Shown here piece after piece: positions 26,688-35,527 of a stretch of DNA of 64,000 bases. The DNA is taken from the NCBI RefSeq assembly GCF_001647285.1, contig NZ_LRML01000014.1, positions 53,021-117,020 on the forward strand, in the 5' to 3' direction. The DNA comes from Rufibacter roseus. Its GTDB lineage: Bacteria; Bacteroidota; Bacteroidia; Cytophagales; Hymenobacteraceae. The notes under the pieces are model-generated. The model saw only the letters and a list, made by a program, of their open reading frames with translations. It was not told the origin of the DNA and made no database searches. The position numbers and the translations under genes are program-made. Positions within the stretch are counted from its first letter, which is position 1, and each line of letters begins with the position of its first letter.

Positions 26688-27098
26688 CTCGTCAGCGCTA
26701 AAGAAGAAGTCTCCTTCAATCTGGGCGTTCTCATCTGAGTCTGAACCGTGCACGGCGTTGGCCTCAACAGACTTGGCATAGATTTTCCGGATGGTTCCTT
26801 CCTCGGCCTGGGCTGGGTTGGTGGCGCCAATCAACTTGCGGAAATCTAATACGGCATTGTCTTTCTCCAGAATCATGGCTACAATAGGCCCTGAACTCAT
26901 GTAGTTAACTAAATCGCCGTAAAACGGACGCTCTTTGTGCACCTCGTAGAATTTACCGGCACGCTCTTCTGAAAGACGGGTCTTTTTCATGGCTACCACT
27001 CTAAAGCCAGCTTCTTCCATCATTTTAGTGATACCGCCAATGTGGTTGTCTTTCACGGCATCTGGTTTGATCATGGTGAACGTTACGTTTCCAGCCAT
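26679..27098 (-). CDS. ndk: Nucleoside diphosphate kinase
   Basis: Transfers the gamma phosphate between nucleoside di- and triphosphates through a phospho-His intermediate. The 139-aa chain has TMIKPDAV near residue 7, the catalytic His in [12 protein letters not shown] near residue 115, and [10 protein letters not shown] in the middle. Length is normal for the family. It is divergent from the DHH phosphoesterase gene and has its own promoter and terminator. Confidence 0.97.
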   Translation of the reverse strand: MAGNVTFTMIKPDAVKDNHIGGITKMMEEAGFRVVAMKKTRLSEERAGKFYEVHKERPFYGDLVNYMSSGPIVAMILEKDNAVLDFRKLIGATNPAQAEEGTIRKIYAKSVEANAVHGSDSDENAQIEGDFFFSADERF

Positions 27099-27138
27099 TT
27101 TTCTTCTTTTTATAGGTATAAGTTTGAACTTGTGCCCG

Positions 27139-27146
27139 CAAAATTA
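27139..27146 (-). promoter_or_regulatory. Putative -7 element of ndk
   Basis: On the minus strand the sequence is TAATTTTG, fitting TAnnTTTG, about 40 bp upstream of the ndk start. A clear -33 TTTG at the expected spacing is not visible. Confidence 0.4.
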
Positions 27147-27290
27147 ATACAGTTTGGGCCAAAACCCATTGTCTACGTCAAAAATCCGGAGCGGTATGGC
27201 CAAGGCTCTGAATTAATTTGTTTTGTACCTTAATTCTTTAGAATTTTGCATCTTGTACCCGCTGTTTTTCAGGCGGACTTAGAGTATACA

Positions 27291-28301
27291 ATGCAGCAAA
27301 TTGAAGCGCTAAAGGAGCTCCTGGCCACTCCTAAAAAAGTCATGATTACCACGCATCACAAACCAGATGCTGATGCGTTAGGGTCATCGTTAGGCTTATC
27401 CGGCTACCTTAAGAAAAAAGGGCACCAAGTGCAGGTTATCACCCCTTCAGATTACCCGTCCTTCCTGAACTGGATGAGCGGGAACGATGAGGTATTGGTG
27501 TATAGCCCTAAGGTAGACAAGCAGGCTCAGGCAATCATTCAAGAAGCAGACGTGATCTTCTGCCTTGACTTTAACCACCTTGGCCGCATCAATGAGTTAG
27601 GCGCCTACATTGAGAAGGCAACTGCCACCAAAGTACTCATTGACCACCACCTACAGCCAGACACTTTCGCCGATATCATGTTCTCTGACACTAGCGCCGC
27701 AGCCACTGCTGAATTGGTGTTTGAGGTGATCCGTGATTTAGGCGATGAAAAACTCATAGATATTCCCATAGGAGAATGCCTATATGCGGGCATTGTCACT
27801 GATACCGGATCTTTCCGCCACGCCAGCACCACCCGCAATGTGCATTTGATCATTGCCGAGTTGTTGCAAACGGGCATAGACATCTGCAAAGTGCACCGCA
27901 ACATCTATGACAGTTATTCTGAGACCAGATTACGGTTTTTGGGCTACGTGCTCAAAGACAAACTAACCGTGGTACGGGAATACAACACCGCATTTATCTC
28001 CGTTACGGCAGAGGAGCTGAAAGAATACAACTCCCAAACCGGCGATACCGAAGGCTTGGTGAATTTTGCACTTTCTATTGAGGGGGTTCGCTTTGCCGCC
28101 CTCTTTATTGACCGCACTGAGGCCGTGAAGATTTCTTTCCGGTCAGTAGGTGATATTTCAGTAAATGAGTTTGCTCGTCAGCATTTTAACGGCGGAGGCC
28201 ACAAAAATGCAGCTGGCGGAATCTCTCATGTTTCACTGAACGAAACCGTTGAAAAATTTGTGAACCTATTACCGCTATACAAAGAACAATTAGCACAATA
28301 A
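27291..28301 (+). CDS. DHH-family phosphoesterase, NrnA-like
   Basis: Probable oligoribonuclease (nanoRNase) and/or pAp phosphatase, 336 aa. N-terminal DHH domain: MITTHHKPDADALGSSLG near residue 20, LDFNHLGR near 98, LIDHH near 122 and TDTGSFRHAST near 170; these Asp/His residues bind two metal ions. C-terminal DHHA1 domain ends with FNGGGHKNAAGG near 307. The frame begins at 27246, but ATG 27291 gives the normal N-terminus. It degrades 2-5 nt RNAs and/or 3'-phosphoadenosine 5'-phosphate in relatives; the substrate here is inferred. It is followed by two FKBP genes. Confidence 0.9.
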   Translation: MQQIEALKELLATPKKVMITTHHKPDADALGSSLGLSGYLKKKGHQVQVITPSDYPSFLNWMSGNDEVLVYSPKVDKQAQAIIQEADVIFCLDFNHLGRINELGAYIEKATATKVLIDHHLQPDTFADIMFSDTSAAATAELVFEVIRDLGDEKLIDIPIGECLYAGIVTDTGSFRHASTTRNVHLIIAELLQTGIDICKVHRNIYDSYSETRLRFLGYVLKDKLTVVREYNTAFISVTAEELKEYNSQTGDTEGLVNFALSIEGVRFAALFIDRTEAVKISFRSVGDISVNEFARQHFNGGGHKNAAGGISHVSLNETVEKFVNLLPLYKEQLAQ

Positions 28302-28332
28302 CCCTTTAAGACTTTATTTTAATTTAAAACCA

Positions 28333-29283
28333 ATGTTTAAGAAATCTCTTTACCTGGTGCCGGCTCTGGCAGCAGTCTTGTTTTCATCTGCTTGCAAAAA
28401 TTTGGGCAAAGATGAATTTGTAAAAGCTCCATCTGGGTTGGAGTATAAACTATACGCCCAAAACGCAGAAGGTAAATACGAACTGAAGGACCCAACCAAA
28501 GTTGATTCTGCCGCTTACAAAGAGAAGATTGGTAAAATCATGAGCTTTGAAATGGAGTACCGCAACAACAAAGACTCTTTGTTGTTCAGCACCCGTGAGA
28601 ACGCCATGCCAATTCAGATCAAATTAATGGAGTCGCCTAACAAAGGCAGCATTGAAGAAGCTTTCTTGATGTTGAACGAAGGAGACAGCGCCGTTTTTAA
28701 AATCAACGCCGACACTCTATTTGCCAAAACTTTCAATACTCCATTGCCTCCGTTCATTGAGAAAGGCAGCTTCCTGACCTTCTTCGTGAAATCAACTAAC
28801 CTGCAGACTGAGGAAGAAGCAATGGCTGACTATCCGAAGTTGATGGAGCGCCGCCAAAAGGAAATGGAAGCCCGTTCTGCCAAGCAAGGCCCTGAAGATG
28901 ACAAGAAGATTCAGGAGTACATCAAAGAAAACAAACTTGATGCTAAGAAAACCGAGTCTGGCATTTACTATGTAATCACTCAGCCTGGTACCGGTGCTAA
29001 CGCCAAAGACGGTGACACGGTGAGCGTGAAATACAAAGGCACCCTGTTGAGCGGAAAAGAGTTTGACTCTTCTGAGAGAAACGGTGGCCAGCCAATTGAA
29101 TTCCCACTTGGCCAAAACAGAGTAATCAAGGGTTGGGAAGAAGGCATCAAGCAATTCAACAAAGGCAGCAAAGGCATTTTGTTGATTCCTTCGCCACAAG
29201 GCTACGGTGCCATGGCACAAGGCCCAGATCTTCCTGCTAACTCTGTTCTGCGCTTTGACGTGGAGTTAGTAGACATTAAATAA
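28333..29283 (+). CDS. FKBP-type peptidyl-prolyl isomerase lipoprotein
   Basis: Envelope-facing prolyl isomerase of 316 aa. The signal peptide ends in the lipobox FSSAC (Cys 21). A first region (about residues 35-165) has strands resembling an FKBP domain but lacks the active-site residues. A charged helix follows (about 170-205), then a proper FKBP domain at about 210-316: GDTVSVKYKGTLLSGKEFDS, VIKGWEEGIKQF, IPSPQGYGA. It is cotranscribed with the next FKBP gene (25-bp gap). Likely helps folding of exported proteins at the inner or outer membrane surface. Confidence 0.92.
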   Translation: MFKKSLYLVPALAAVLFSSACKNLGKDEFVKAPSGLEYKLYAQNAEGKYELKDPTKVDSAAYKEKIGKIMSFEMEYRNNKDSLLFSTRENAMPIQIKLMESPNKGSIEEAFLMLNEGDSAVFKINADTLFAKTFNTPLPPFIEKGSFLTFFVKSTNLQTEEEAMADYPKLMERRQKEMEARSAKQGPEDDKKIQEYIKENKLDAKKTESGIYYVITQPGTGANAKDGDTVSVKYKGTLLSGKEFDSSERNGGQPIEFPLGQNRVIKGWEEGIKQFNKGSKGILLIPSPQGYGAMAQGPDLPANSVLRFDVELVDIK

Positions 29284-29308
29284 TTATTTCATTTAAATTT
29301 TAGTTGTC

Positions 29309-29833
29309 ATGCAACGGTTAGTAAGAAAAAGCAATTTTTGGCAATGGATACTGGCAGTTTGCTGCGTACTTACGGTTAGTTCATGCGCGGACAAAGACCC
29401 GTATGACCCTTATGCCAACTTTGACCATGCCGCCCAGGCGAAATGGGAAGATGAATTAATTCTGCAGTACCTGGAAACCCATAACATTACGGACTACACC
29501 CGCACCCCATCAGGTTTGTATTATGTCATACAAGAAGAGGGAACTGGAGCTAGGCCTGTGAAAGGCGATCAGGTAGAGGTAAATTATGTAGGCAGACTGG
29601 TGCAGAACAGCCGGAAATTTGACTCTTCTTATGACAGGGCAGAAACTTTTAAGTTTGTGCTAGGCATGAAGCAGGTAATAACAGGCTGGGATGAAGGAGT
29701 TCAACTGATGCGCAAAGGCGAAAAAGCCATGTTGCTGATTCCCTCGCGCTTAGCGTATGGCCTGTACGGCAGCGGCCAGGCTATTCCACCCAACTCCCCT
29801 ATTATGTTTGAAGTACATTTGATCAGCTTCTAA
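29309..29833 (+). CDS. FKBP-type peptidyl-prolyl isomerase lipoprotein (short)
   Basis: A 174-aa prolyl isomerase lipoprotein with lipobox LTVSSC near residue 26 and a single FKBP domain from about residue 65: GDQVEVNYVGRLVQN, KFDSSYDR, VITGWDEGVQLMRKGE, IPSRLAYGLYG, and a last strand MFEVHLISF. It is the second member of a tandem pair and is missing the extra N-terminal module of its neighbour. The operon ends in a strong terminator 11 bp after the stop. Confidence 0.93.
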   Translation: MQRLVRKSNFWQWILAVCCVLTVSSCADKDPYDPYANFDHAAQAKWEDELILQYLETHNITDYTRTPSGLYYVIQEEGTGARPVKGDQVEVNYVGRLVQNSRKFDSSYDRAETFKFVLGMKQVITGWDEGVQLMRKGEKAMLLIPSRLAYGLYGSGQAIPPNSPIMFEVHLISF

Positions 29834-29844
29834 AGCACCACTGC

Positions 29845-29890
29845 TGTAAAAGAAAAGGCCTCTGCAAAACAGAGGCCTTTTTCTTTTACA
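29845..29890. terminator. Bidirectional terminator between FKBP and recO genes
   Basis: TGTAAAAGAAAAGGCCTCTG pairs with CAGAGGCCTTTTTCTTTTACA except for one bulged A:T. The arms carry A- and T-runs, so the hairpin can end transcripts from both directions of the two convergent genes. Confidence 0.9.
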
Positions 29891-29965
29891 GAGGTTTACT
29901 AGTAAGAATTTGCCATTCTGGCAATACGAATAGCTTTGCACGTACCTTCTTACCAGTTAGCAGCG

Positions 29966-30676
29966 CTATTCATTCAGCACCTCTGACAGCACTGTCAGCG
30001 ATTTAATGTCGCCCAATTGCCCCACGTGCAACTGAAAATACTTCACCAGTAAATGCAGCAGTTCTCTGCGCGCCTTACCGTTGGGCAACCGCACTTGCTC
30101 ACCATTGGCCAGCAAATCTTGCAGAAACGGCTCCAGTTGTTGCAGTTGCATCAAGCTTGACCCCATTACTTTTACACCTCCTGCCTCAAAAGCCACCTGA
30201 CTAATCACTTCCTCTGCTGCGGTAATCCCAAACCCAAGATAGCTAGCCAGCTGCACCAGAAACACCAGGTGAAAGTTTTCAAAATCACTTTCCTGCTGGT
30301 CAAAATACAGCATAGCATCATAGAGGAAGTTGAACAAGGGCCTGTTTTCTTCCTCCTCCTTTACTGACCTTGCCACTACCTCTGACAGAAACAGGAGCAT
30401 ACTGCTCTTCCGGATATCATAGGGTATAGATGAAAAAGGATAGCTGCACTTATACTCAGAGATGCGGGTAAGGCCACCCTTCCCGGATGGATACACCACC
30501 ATTTCAAGCAAAGTAAAAGGCTGAAACAAGGCTATTCTTGAGGCGCTGCCTTTTTTGCGCACGCTATTGACCACGTAGCTCTGCAGCCCCAGCTCTTCGG
30601 TGTAAATGCGTACTATGATAGAAGACTCTCTAAACTTAATGAAGTTCAGGACGATGCCACGGGTTTTTACCAGCAT
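29966..30676 (-). CDS. recO: DNA repair protein RecO
   Basis: RecO, 236 aa, helps RecR load RecA on SSB-coated single-stranded DNA. The N-terminal OB-fold opens with MLVKTRGIVLNFIKFRESS and contains VRKKGSASRIALFQPFTLLEM; the helical C-terminal part is shorter and less conserved. The zinc-binding cysteines present in some RecO proteins are absent here, as in many Bacteroidota members. It is downstream of porZ on the same strand, an arrangement common in Bacteroidota as far as I know. Confidence 0.9.
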   Translation of the reverse strand: MLVKTRGIVLNFIKFRESSIIVRIYTEELGLQSYVVNSVRKKGSASRIALFQPFTLLEMVVYPSGKGGLTRISEYKCSYPFSSIPYDIRKSSMLLFLSEVVARSVKEEEENRPLFNFLYDAMLYFDQQESDFENFHLVFLVQLASYLGFGITAAEEVISQVAFEAGGVKVMGSSLMQLQQLEPFLQDLLANGEQVRLPNGKARRELLHLLVKYFQLHVGQLGDIKSLTVLSEVLNE

Positions 30677-30741
30677 ACAGTCAGGTTTATTTCCTGAAAT
30701 TTAGTGAAGCACAGCAGATATAGCACCCATTAGGTGCAGGA

Positions 30742-33072
30742 CTATTGTACGGCAACTTTAGCCGTACAGGTTTGGGAGCCGTCAGCTGAGGTAGCCATTA
30801 CCACATACACGCCCGGCTTAGCTTTGTTCCCATTGTAGTCACGCCCATTCCAAGCGAAGGTGCCTCCGTTGGCTTTACCTTCAAAAACCAATAATCCGGC
30901 TGTATCGGTAATCTTTACCCAGCCGTTGTTAGGCAATCCGTTGATGCCAATAGAACCCGTATAGCCTGCACGCACTGGGTTAGGAAACACCTGCAGGCAA
31001 TCTTTGTTAACCACCTCTGAAAGTGTTGCTGCGCTTCTGTAAATGGCCACACCGGCACCAGTTGCTATGACTACATCTCCATTAGAATTGTTTATTCCTA
31101 TGTCATTGATTTTATCTGATGGTAAAGGGCTATTCTTGGTAGTGAACGAATGAATTAACTCCTCCCCAGTTTCATTAAACAGCCATAGGCCTGTGTCTGT
31201 TCCTATCCATTTGCGGTTGCCTGCATCAACAGCTATGCTTCTCACAATCTGTCCATCCAGCAGGGGCCTTCTTTCATAAATAGGCAAATATGCGCCTGCA
31301 AAAGAAGAAGAGAAAACATCAGCAGAGCTGGAGAAAACAGCTACTCCACTACCAGTTCCTACCCAAACCTCACCGTTCTGATCCAGAGCCATGCTGTACA
31401 CCTGAGCATTTGGCAAGCCTTCTGCTGCCCCTATATACTTAAACTTTCTGCCTTCACTGTCATACACTACTATTCCGGATGGGTTGGCATTGTTACTGAT
31501 GGAAAGCCACTTATATCCTAATTCATCAATAAGAATTTGATCAAAGTTGGTTCCCCCACTGGTACCTGGCAGATAAGGTATGTTATATGACACCCATGTA
31601 CCGTCTGGCTTCAACTCAAACAAACCAGGTTTATTGATAGCTCTGTTTCGGTTTACCACCCATAAACTTCCTTCGTCATCTGCTGCAAGGCTGGTTACCC
31701 GTACATAATCTCCAGCAACTGGCTCATCTGGCAAAGAGGAAACCAGTGGGCTGTTCAAATGATTGTATAACTTTACTTCCTCCAGTCCATTAAACTCTAG
31801 CAACCCGCCGCCATAACTGGCCAGATAAAATTTACCGGTTACCGGGTTTCTGGCAGCATCAACGAAATCACGCATATTATTAGGCATCTGCCCTCCGCTT
31901 AGGCGGTGAAAGCTTTCCCATTGACCATTTTGGAACTGATAAAAACCCCTGCTGGACCCGGTCTCACGATAAGACTGATTGTACCCCCCCGCTAATATGG
32001 TATACCGGCTTGGCTCTACATACACTCTGAAAGCATCTACATACCCCGGGCCATTTGGAGCAAATGCTTCTACTGAATTACCTGTAACTCTAACTAACCC
32101 ATTTACCTGACTGGCAGCCCAGAGGCTGGTGCCTTCTGCAGGGATGGCCATTGCTAGATCTTGTAACAATTCGTCTACTACGCTTCTTACCTGACCGGCG
32201 GCAGTCACTTCAAACAGCTCATCTGGGCCAGTGATCACTAATCTGTTACCGTTGGTTTCCATTGCCCTAAACTCATTTTGCTGGGTAGAGAGGGCAGCCT
32301 GCTCCCACCGCATTCCGGTATATCGGTACAACCCGCTGTTATTTACACCGGCATATACATCGCCATTAAAAGCAGCAATGGTCATATATGCTTCAGCAGA
32401 ATTTACTTGTGGCAGGCCATCTGCCGGACCAAAGCGACGCCAGCTCCTGAAATCAAGCAAATTGGCATTTGACAGACTGGCTCCCATCAAACCTTGTGAA
32501 GTAGCAATGTAAAGGCTGTCGTTGAGTACGGTAGAGGCATGAACCTGTACCAGTTGCCCCTGCGGGCCAAGGTTGCTGTAAGTATCTTTTATCTCATGCT
32601 TCACCAAATCTATCACCACCAAACCAAAGGAAGTAGAAAGGTATGCGCGTTTGTTGTGGGTGTACAGGTGAAAAGCCTTTTTTTCCCCTGGCATTGACTT
32701 CCGCAGCAATTCGGTCAAATTGATCACCCTGCCGTTTTGCACCAGGTCAAGATTGGTATTCTTGTACACCACTACCAATGTTTGGGAAAAGGGGTCATAT
32801 TTTAGCGACTTGATTCCCATGTCAGAGAATCCGTCAATTCTAGAAAGGGTCTGGAGGGTGTTCTCTTGTTTTAAAAAGCGGAAAAGGCCGCCTTCAGTGG
32901 CTGTGTAAATAGAAGTGGGAGTTTCTGTGATTGCCACGGCCTGCTGGTTAGGCACATGAATTTGCCAAGACCCAATGGCCATGGAAGTTGTTTGAGCCTG
33001 GGCAACAACTGTAACGGCCATGCTCCACAATAAAACCAGTCTGGATATTACTTTTGAAAACTCCATATTCAA
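30742..33072 (-). CDS. porZ: PorZ-type beta-propeller protein of the type IX secretion system
   Basis: A 776-aa secreted protein. Signal peptide (about 1-26, ending AQAQ), then two seven-bladed-type propellers built from repeated segments such as TATEGGLFRF, YLSTSFGLVVIDLVKHEI, YIATSQGLMGA, WVGTGSGVAVF and KWIGTDTGLWLFN, and a C-terminal sorting domain (about 690-776) starting LQVFPNPVRAGYTG and ending GVYVVMATSADGSQTCTAKVAVQ-type strands. Size and domain order match Porphyromonas PorZ, part of the cell-surface attachment complex that anchors T9SS cargo. The recO neighbour supports it. Its presence implies that T9SS operates here. Confidence 0.9.
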   Translation of the reverse strand: MNMEFSKVISRLVLLWSMAVTVVAQAQTTSMAIGSWQIHVPNQQAVAITETPTSIYTATEGGLFRFLKQENTLQTLSRIDGFSDMGIKSLKYDPFSQTLVVVYKNTNLDLVQNGRVINLTELLRKSMPGEKKAFHLYTHNKRAYLSTSFGLVVIDLVKHEIKDTYSNLGPQGQLVQVHASTVLNDSLYIATSQGLMGASLSNANLLDFRSWRRFGPADGLPQVNSAEAYMTIAAFNGDVYAGVNNSGLYRYTGMRWEQAALSTQQNEFRAMETNGNRLVITGPDELFEVTAAGQVRSVVDELLQDLAMAIPAEGTSLWAASQVNGLVRVTGNSVEAFAPNGPGYVDAFRVYVEPSRYTILAGGYNQSYRETGSSRGFYQFQNGQWESFHRLSGGQMPNNMRDFVDAARNPVTGKFYLASYGGGLLEFNGLEEVKLYNHLNSPLVSSLPDEPVAGDYVRVTSLAADDEGSLWVVNRNRAINKPGLFELKPDGTWVSYNIPYLPGTSGGTNFDQILIDELGYKWLSISNNANPSGIVVYDSEGRKFKYIGAAEGLPNAQVYSMALDQNGEVWVGTGSGVAVFSSSADVFSSSFAGAYLPIYERRPLLDGQIVRSIAVDAGNRKWIGTDTGLWLFNETGEELIHSFTTKNSPLPSDKINDIGINNSNGDVVIATGAGVAIYRSAATLSEVVNKDCLQVFPNPVRAGYTGSIGINGLPNNGWVKITDTAGLLVFEGKANGGTFAWNGRDYNGNKAKPGVYVVMATSADGSQTCTAKVAVQ

Positions 33073-33089
33073 AATTACACAGATAAAGC

Positions 33090-33129
33090 CCGTTTTAGGC
33101 TCGTTTTCCTGAAAACAGGCCTAAAACGG
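33090..33129. repeat. Dispersed palindrome family, near-consensus copy
   Basis: CCGTTTTAGGCTCGTTTT and AAAACAGGCCTAAAACGG around CCTG, 3 bp downstream of the UbiA-type gene stop and 17 bp upstream of porZ. Only two stem positions do not pair. Confidence 0.9.
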
Positions 33130-33132
33130 CCA

Positions 33133-33999
33133 CTACAGTACAAACATAGAACAGATTCCGGTAAGCATTATTGCTTTACATAGCCAGCTTAGCCGTGCGA
33201 AATCTCTCTTGCGGTCTGCATAGTACAGCTGCCACCACAGTACCAATGTTGGCAACACCACCGCCACAAATAAATACACCGCAAATAAGGTGTCATACAG
33301 CCGCTCTAGCACTACTACCCCAGTAAAGCTCAAGAAAATTACCAGCAGCACATAAAGTACCCATTTGGTCTTTAAAAGACCAAAAACTATAGGCAGGGTA
33401 CGGCACCGGAAAGAGGCATCGCCCTGCTCATCTTCAATGTCTTTTATTATCTCACGGATAAGGGTAGTCAGAAAAGCAAAAACGCCATAGGCCCAAACGG
33501 CTTTAGAAGATTGACCAGCGGCCAAAGGAACCACCAGTACCATGGTGGCTGCCAGCAAGGCAATGGTAAAATTACCTACAAACGGTAACTTCTTGAACTG
33601 AGCAGAATAACCCCACAGCAGCATGGCGGTTCCAAACATCACCAAGCCAACCCGCCAACCCAGCACAATACCCAACGCCACCCCTACCACCGACAGGTAC
33701 AAGTGAATGGCCATGGCTTTGCGACGGGTAAGCCCTTTGCCCACCACTATTCGGTCAGGTTTGTTTATCCGGTCTATCTTAAGGTCATAATAGTCATTAA
33801 TGATATAGCCGGCGGCGGCAACGCAAAGAGTGGCCAACAAAAGCAAAATAAACCTGAAGGAAAATAACTGCCCTAGGCTGCGTTCTGGAAAAACCAGATA
33901 AGCGCGCACCAGCACCTGCGTCAGCAGCATGATGAGCAGGTTAGGAAACCGGATAAGGGACAGGAAACTCTTCACACAGTCAAAGGCAGCACCAAACAA
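33133..33999 (-). CDS. UbiA family prenyltransferase
   Basis: Membrane prenyltransferase of 288 aa with about eight hydrophobic helices. Two Asp-rich motifs are visible: NDYYDLKIDRINKPDR near residue 68 and DIEDEQGD near residue 188; these bind the Mg-diphosphate of the isoprenoid donor. Bacteroidota members of this group are commonly annotated as geranylgeranylglycerol-phosphate geranylgeranyltransferase-like. The acceptor cannot be told from sequence; quinone- or heme-type prenylation is an alternative, but the expected neighbours of those pathways are absent. Confidence 0.85.
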   Translation of the reverse strand: MFGAAFDCVKSFLSLIRFPNLLIMLLTQVLVRAYLVFPERSLGQLFSFRFILLLLATLCVAAAGYIINDYYDLKIDRINKPDRIVVGKGLTRRKAMAIHLYLSVVGVALGIVLGWRVGLVMFGTAMLLWGYSAQFKKLPFVGNFTIALLAATMVLVVPLAAGQSSKAVWAYGVFAFLTTLIREIIKDIEDEQGDASFRCRTLPIVFGLLKTKWVLYVLLVIFLSFTGVVVLERLYDTLFAVYLFVAVVLPTLVLWWQLYYADRKRDFARLSWLCKAIMLTGICSMFVL

Positions 34000-34032
34000 T
34001 GCGTAAGTTACGGTTTACAAGCCACAAATGAA

Positions 34033-34057
34033 AAAAGCCCCTAGAACAGGGGCTTTT
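34033..34057 (-). terminator. Terminator of the cold shock gene
   Basis: AAAAGCCCC and GGGGCTTTT pair around TAGAACA. Read on the minus strand, the stem ends in a run of T and lies 37 bp after the cspA-type stop. Confidence 0.85.
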
Positions 34058-34093
34058 AGAATGGGTACAAAATGAATATGAAGCGTAGAGGTG

Positions 34094-34288
34094 TTAGATT
34101 TTCTTCACGTTAACCGCGTTGATACCTTTTTTACCCTCTTTGGTGTCGAATTCAACTTTGTCGTGCTGCTGGATCTGGATTCCATTAAGGCCGGTGATGT
34201 GCACAAAGAAATCCTCGTTAGTGGTCTCTTCGGTAATAAAACCGTAGCCTTTGGATTCATTGAAGAATTTAACAGTTCCTGTTTTCAT
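34094..34288 (-). CDS. Cold shock protein, CspA family
   Basis: A 64-aa single cold shock domain with the RNA-binding motifs RNP1 (KGYGFI, residue 13) and RNP2 (DFFVHI, residue 26) and the typical start MKTGTVKFF. It binds single-stranded RNA or DNA and acts as an RNA chaperone. The upstream 112 bp is strongly AT-rich and probably holds a long 5' leader, as is usual in this family. It is flanked by its own terminator. Confidence 0.96.
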   Translation of the reverse strand: MKTGTVKFFNESKGYGFITEETTNEDFFVHITGLNGIQIQQHDKVEFDTKEGKKGINAVNVKKI

Positions 34289-34400
34289 AAAAATTTAAAA
34301 AATGAGATAATGAATGATGTTGTAAATATATGATTATTAACTAAAAAACAAACTTTCTTTACAAAAATTAAAAAAACAAAATATTTAGCTCCAGAAATGC

Positions 34401-34895
34401 CTACCAGCGTCTCTGCAGCTTCATCACCATCTCAATTAATTCGCGGGCAGCACCCTTGCCGCCCTCTGCAGAGGCAACATACTGACTAATGTCACAAATG
34501 TCAATGGCGGCATCAGCGGGGCAAGCCGATATTCCCACATGCTGCATAACCTCCAGGTCAGGCATGTCATCTCCCATGAACACAACTGTCTCGGGGTCAA
34601 TTCCGTGGAAGTAAATGTAGTTCTGAAACGTATCCAGTTTATTTTCAGAACCTAAGAAAATATCTTTTACGTCTAAAGACTCCAGACGCTTGCGCACCCC
34701 TGGCTCGTTTCGGCCCGAGATGATGGCTACGCGGTAGCCTTTCTTGAGGGCATGCCGAATGGCGTAGCCGTCTTTGATGTTGAAGGCCCGCGCCTGCTCT
34801 CCGGTAGAAAAGCACAGCAAGGTACCATCGGTTAATACTCCGTCCACGTCAAAAATGAACGTGGTAATGTGCCGGAAATCAGGAAGTGCCTGCAT
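34401..34895 (-). CDS. kdsC: 3-deoxy-D-manno-octulosonate 8-phosphate phosphatase KdsC
   Basis: HAD-type phosphatase of 164 aa that removes phosphate from KDO 8-phosphate in lipopolysaccharide core synthesis. Motif I is FDVDGVLTDG near residue 15 (nucleophile Asp), motif II SGR near 60, and motif IV GDDMPDLEVM near 109. It lacks a cap domain, as expected for this tetrameric family. KdsA and KdsB are not nearby. The start ATG 34895 gives the normal length. Confidence 0.9.
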   Translation of the reverse strand: MQALPDFRHITTFIFDVDGVLTDGTLLCFSTGEQARAFNIKDGYAIRHALKKGYRVAIISGRNEPGVRKRLESLDVKDIFLGSENKLDTFQNYIYFHGIDPETVVFMGDDMPDLEVMQHVGISACPADAAIDICDISQYVASAEGGKGAARELIEMVMKLQRRW

Positions 34896-35078
34896 GGTTA
34901 TTCAGCTATTTAAGAGCTTGATTGGATTTTATATTTTGGGCTGCAAATGACCCGGCCAAGAACCTGCGTTCGCCTTTTTCTCGCCCCATAGCGCTGCTAT
35001 GCGTCTCCAAAAACGCTTCCGCAGAACCTTATCTTAACTATTTTCGCTGCCAAAAATAAAAGCCAAACGAGCTCTAAA
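34896..35078. other. Upstream region of kdsC without a gene
   Basis: Together with the repeat at 35079 this forms a 250-bp gap before iscX. I saw no gene, RNA or clear promoter consensus in it. Confidence 0.4.
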
Positions 35079-35132
35079 CAGAAGTCCGTTTCAGGCCTAT
35101 TTTTAGAAAAACAGGCTTAAAACGGACTTCTG
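35079..35132. repeat. Dispersed palindrome family, extended copy
   Basis: The family core is lengthened to a 54-bp palindrome: CAGAAGTCCGTTTCAGGCCT on the left and ACAGGCTTAAAACGGACTTCTG-type right arm. The outer 12 bp (CAGAAGTCCGTT / AACGGACTTCTG) pair perfectly and differ from other copies, so they evolved as pairs. It lies 13 bp after the iscX stop. Confidence 0.85.
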
Positions 35133-35145
35133 CTCGTGTAGATTA

Positions 35146-35385
35146 TTATTGGTTATCGCGCCACTCATACACCCACTTGGCCTGGATCTGCTCCAGATGC
35201 CCCTCGGAAGCTTCTTCGCGCTTGCCCTCAAAATTAGGCAGAGACAGCACCCACTCCAGCAAATCAGTAAACCGAATGCGGTAGATTTTGTTCTCGGTGA
35301 ACTCATCACCAAATTTTTCATAAAGCGCCATGGCTATGTCTTCATGGTCGCTCCACTTCATAGGGGGCTCGTATAGATTGCTCAT
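35146..35385 (-). CDS. iscX: IscX-like Fe-S cluster assembly protein
   Basis: A 79-aa acidic protein related to E. coli IscX (YfhJ): MKWSDHEDIAMALYEKFGDEF corresponds to its start, then RFTDLLEWVLSLPNFEG and a C-terminal HLEQIQAKWVYEW helix. IscX binds IscS and iron and adjusts Fe-S assembly. A 2Fe-2S ferredoxin is encoded just upstream, which supports this role. No iscS or iscU lies in the window. Another reading frame here (35103-35321) is a shadow. Confidence 0.85.
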   Translation of the reverse strand: MSNLYEPPMKWSDHEDIAMALYEKFGDEFTENKIYRIRFTDLLEWVLSLPNFEGKREEASEGHLEQIQAKWVYEWRDNQ

Positions 35386-35391
35386 TTTAAT

Positions 35392-35525
35392 TATCAGTTA
35401 ACAATGATCAGTAAACAATTAACAGTAAATCAGTAGCAGTAAAACAAGTAATATGAAACGGAAGCGAGCTGTACAAGATGCCCACTTTTGATTCTGATAG
35501 CTGTTTACTGATAACTGTCAACTGC
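35392..35525. repeat. Loose simple repeats and inverted repeat between ferredoxin and iscX
   Basis: TATCAGTTAACAATGATCAG with further AACAATTAACAGTAAATCAG on the left, and GATAGCTGTTTACTGATAAC with CTGTCAACTGC on the right, are degenerate repeats of AACAGT/ACTGTT. The two sides are roughly inverted copies. They sit between the ferredoxin stop and the iscX start. Confidence 0.5.
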
Positions 35526-35527
35526 CC

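Noticed and set aside
34091..34333. Open frame antisense to the cold shock gene
   Set aside because: It is a shadow of a certain gene; the residues show no family pattern.
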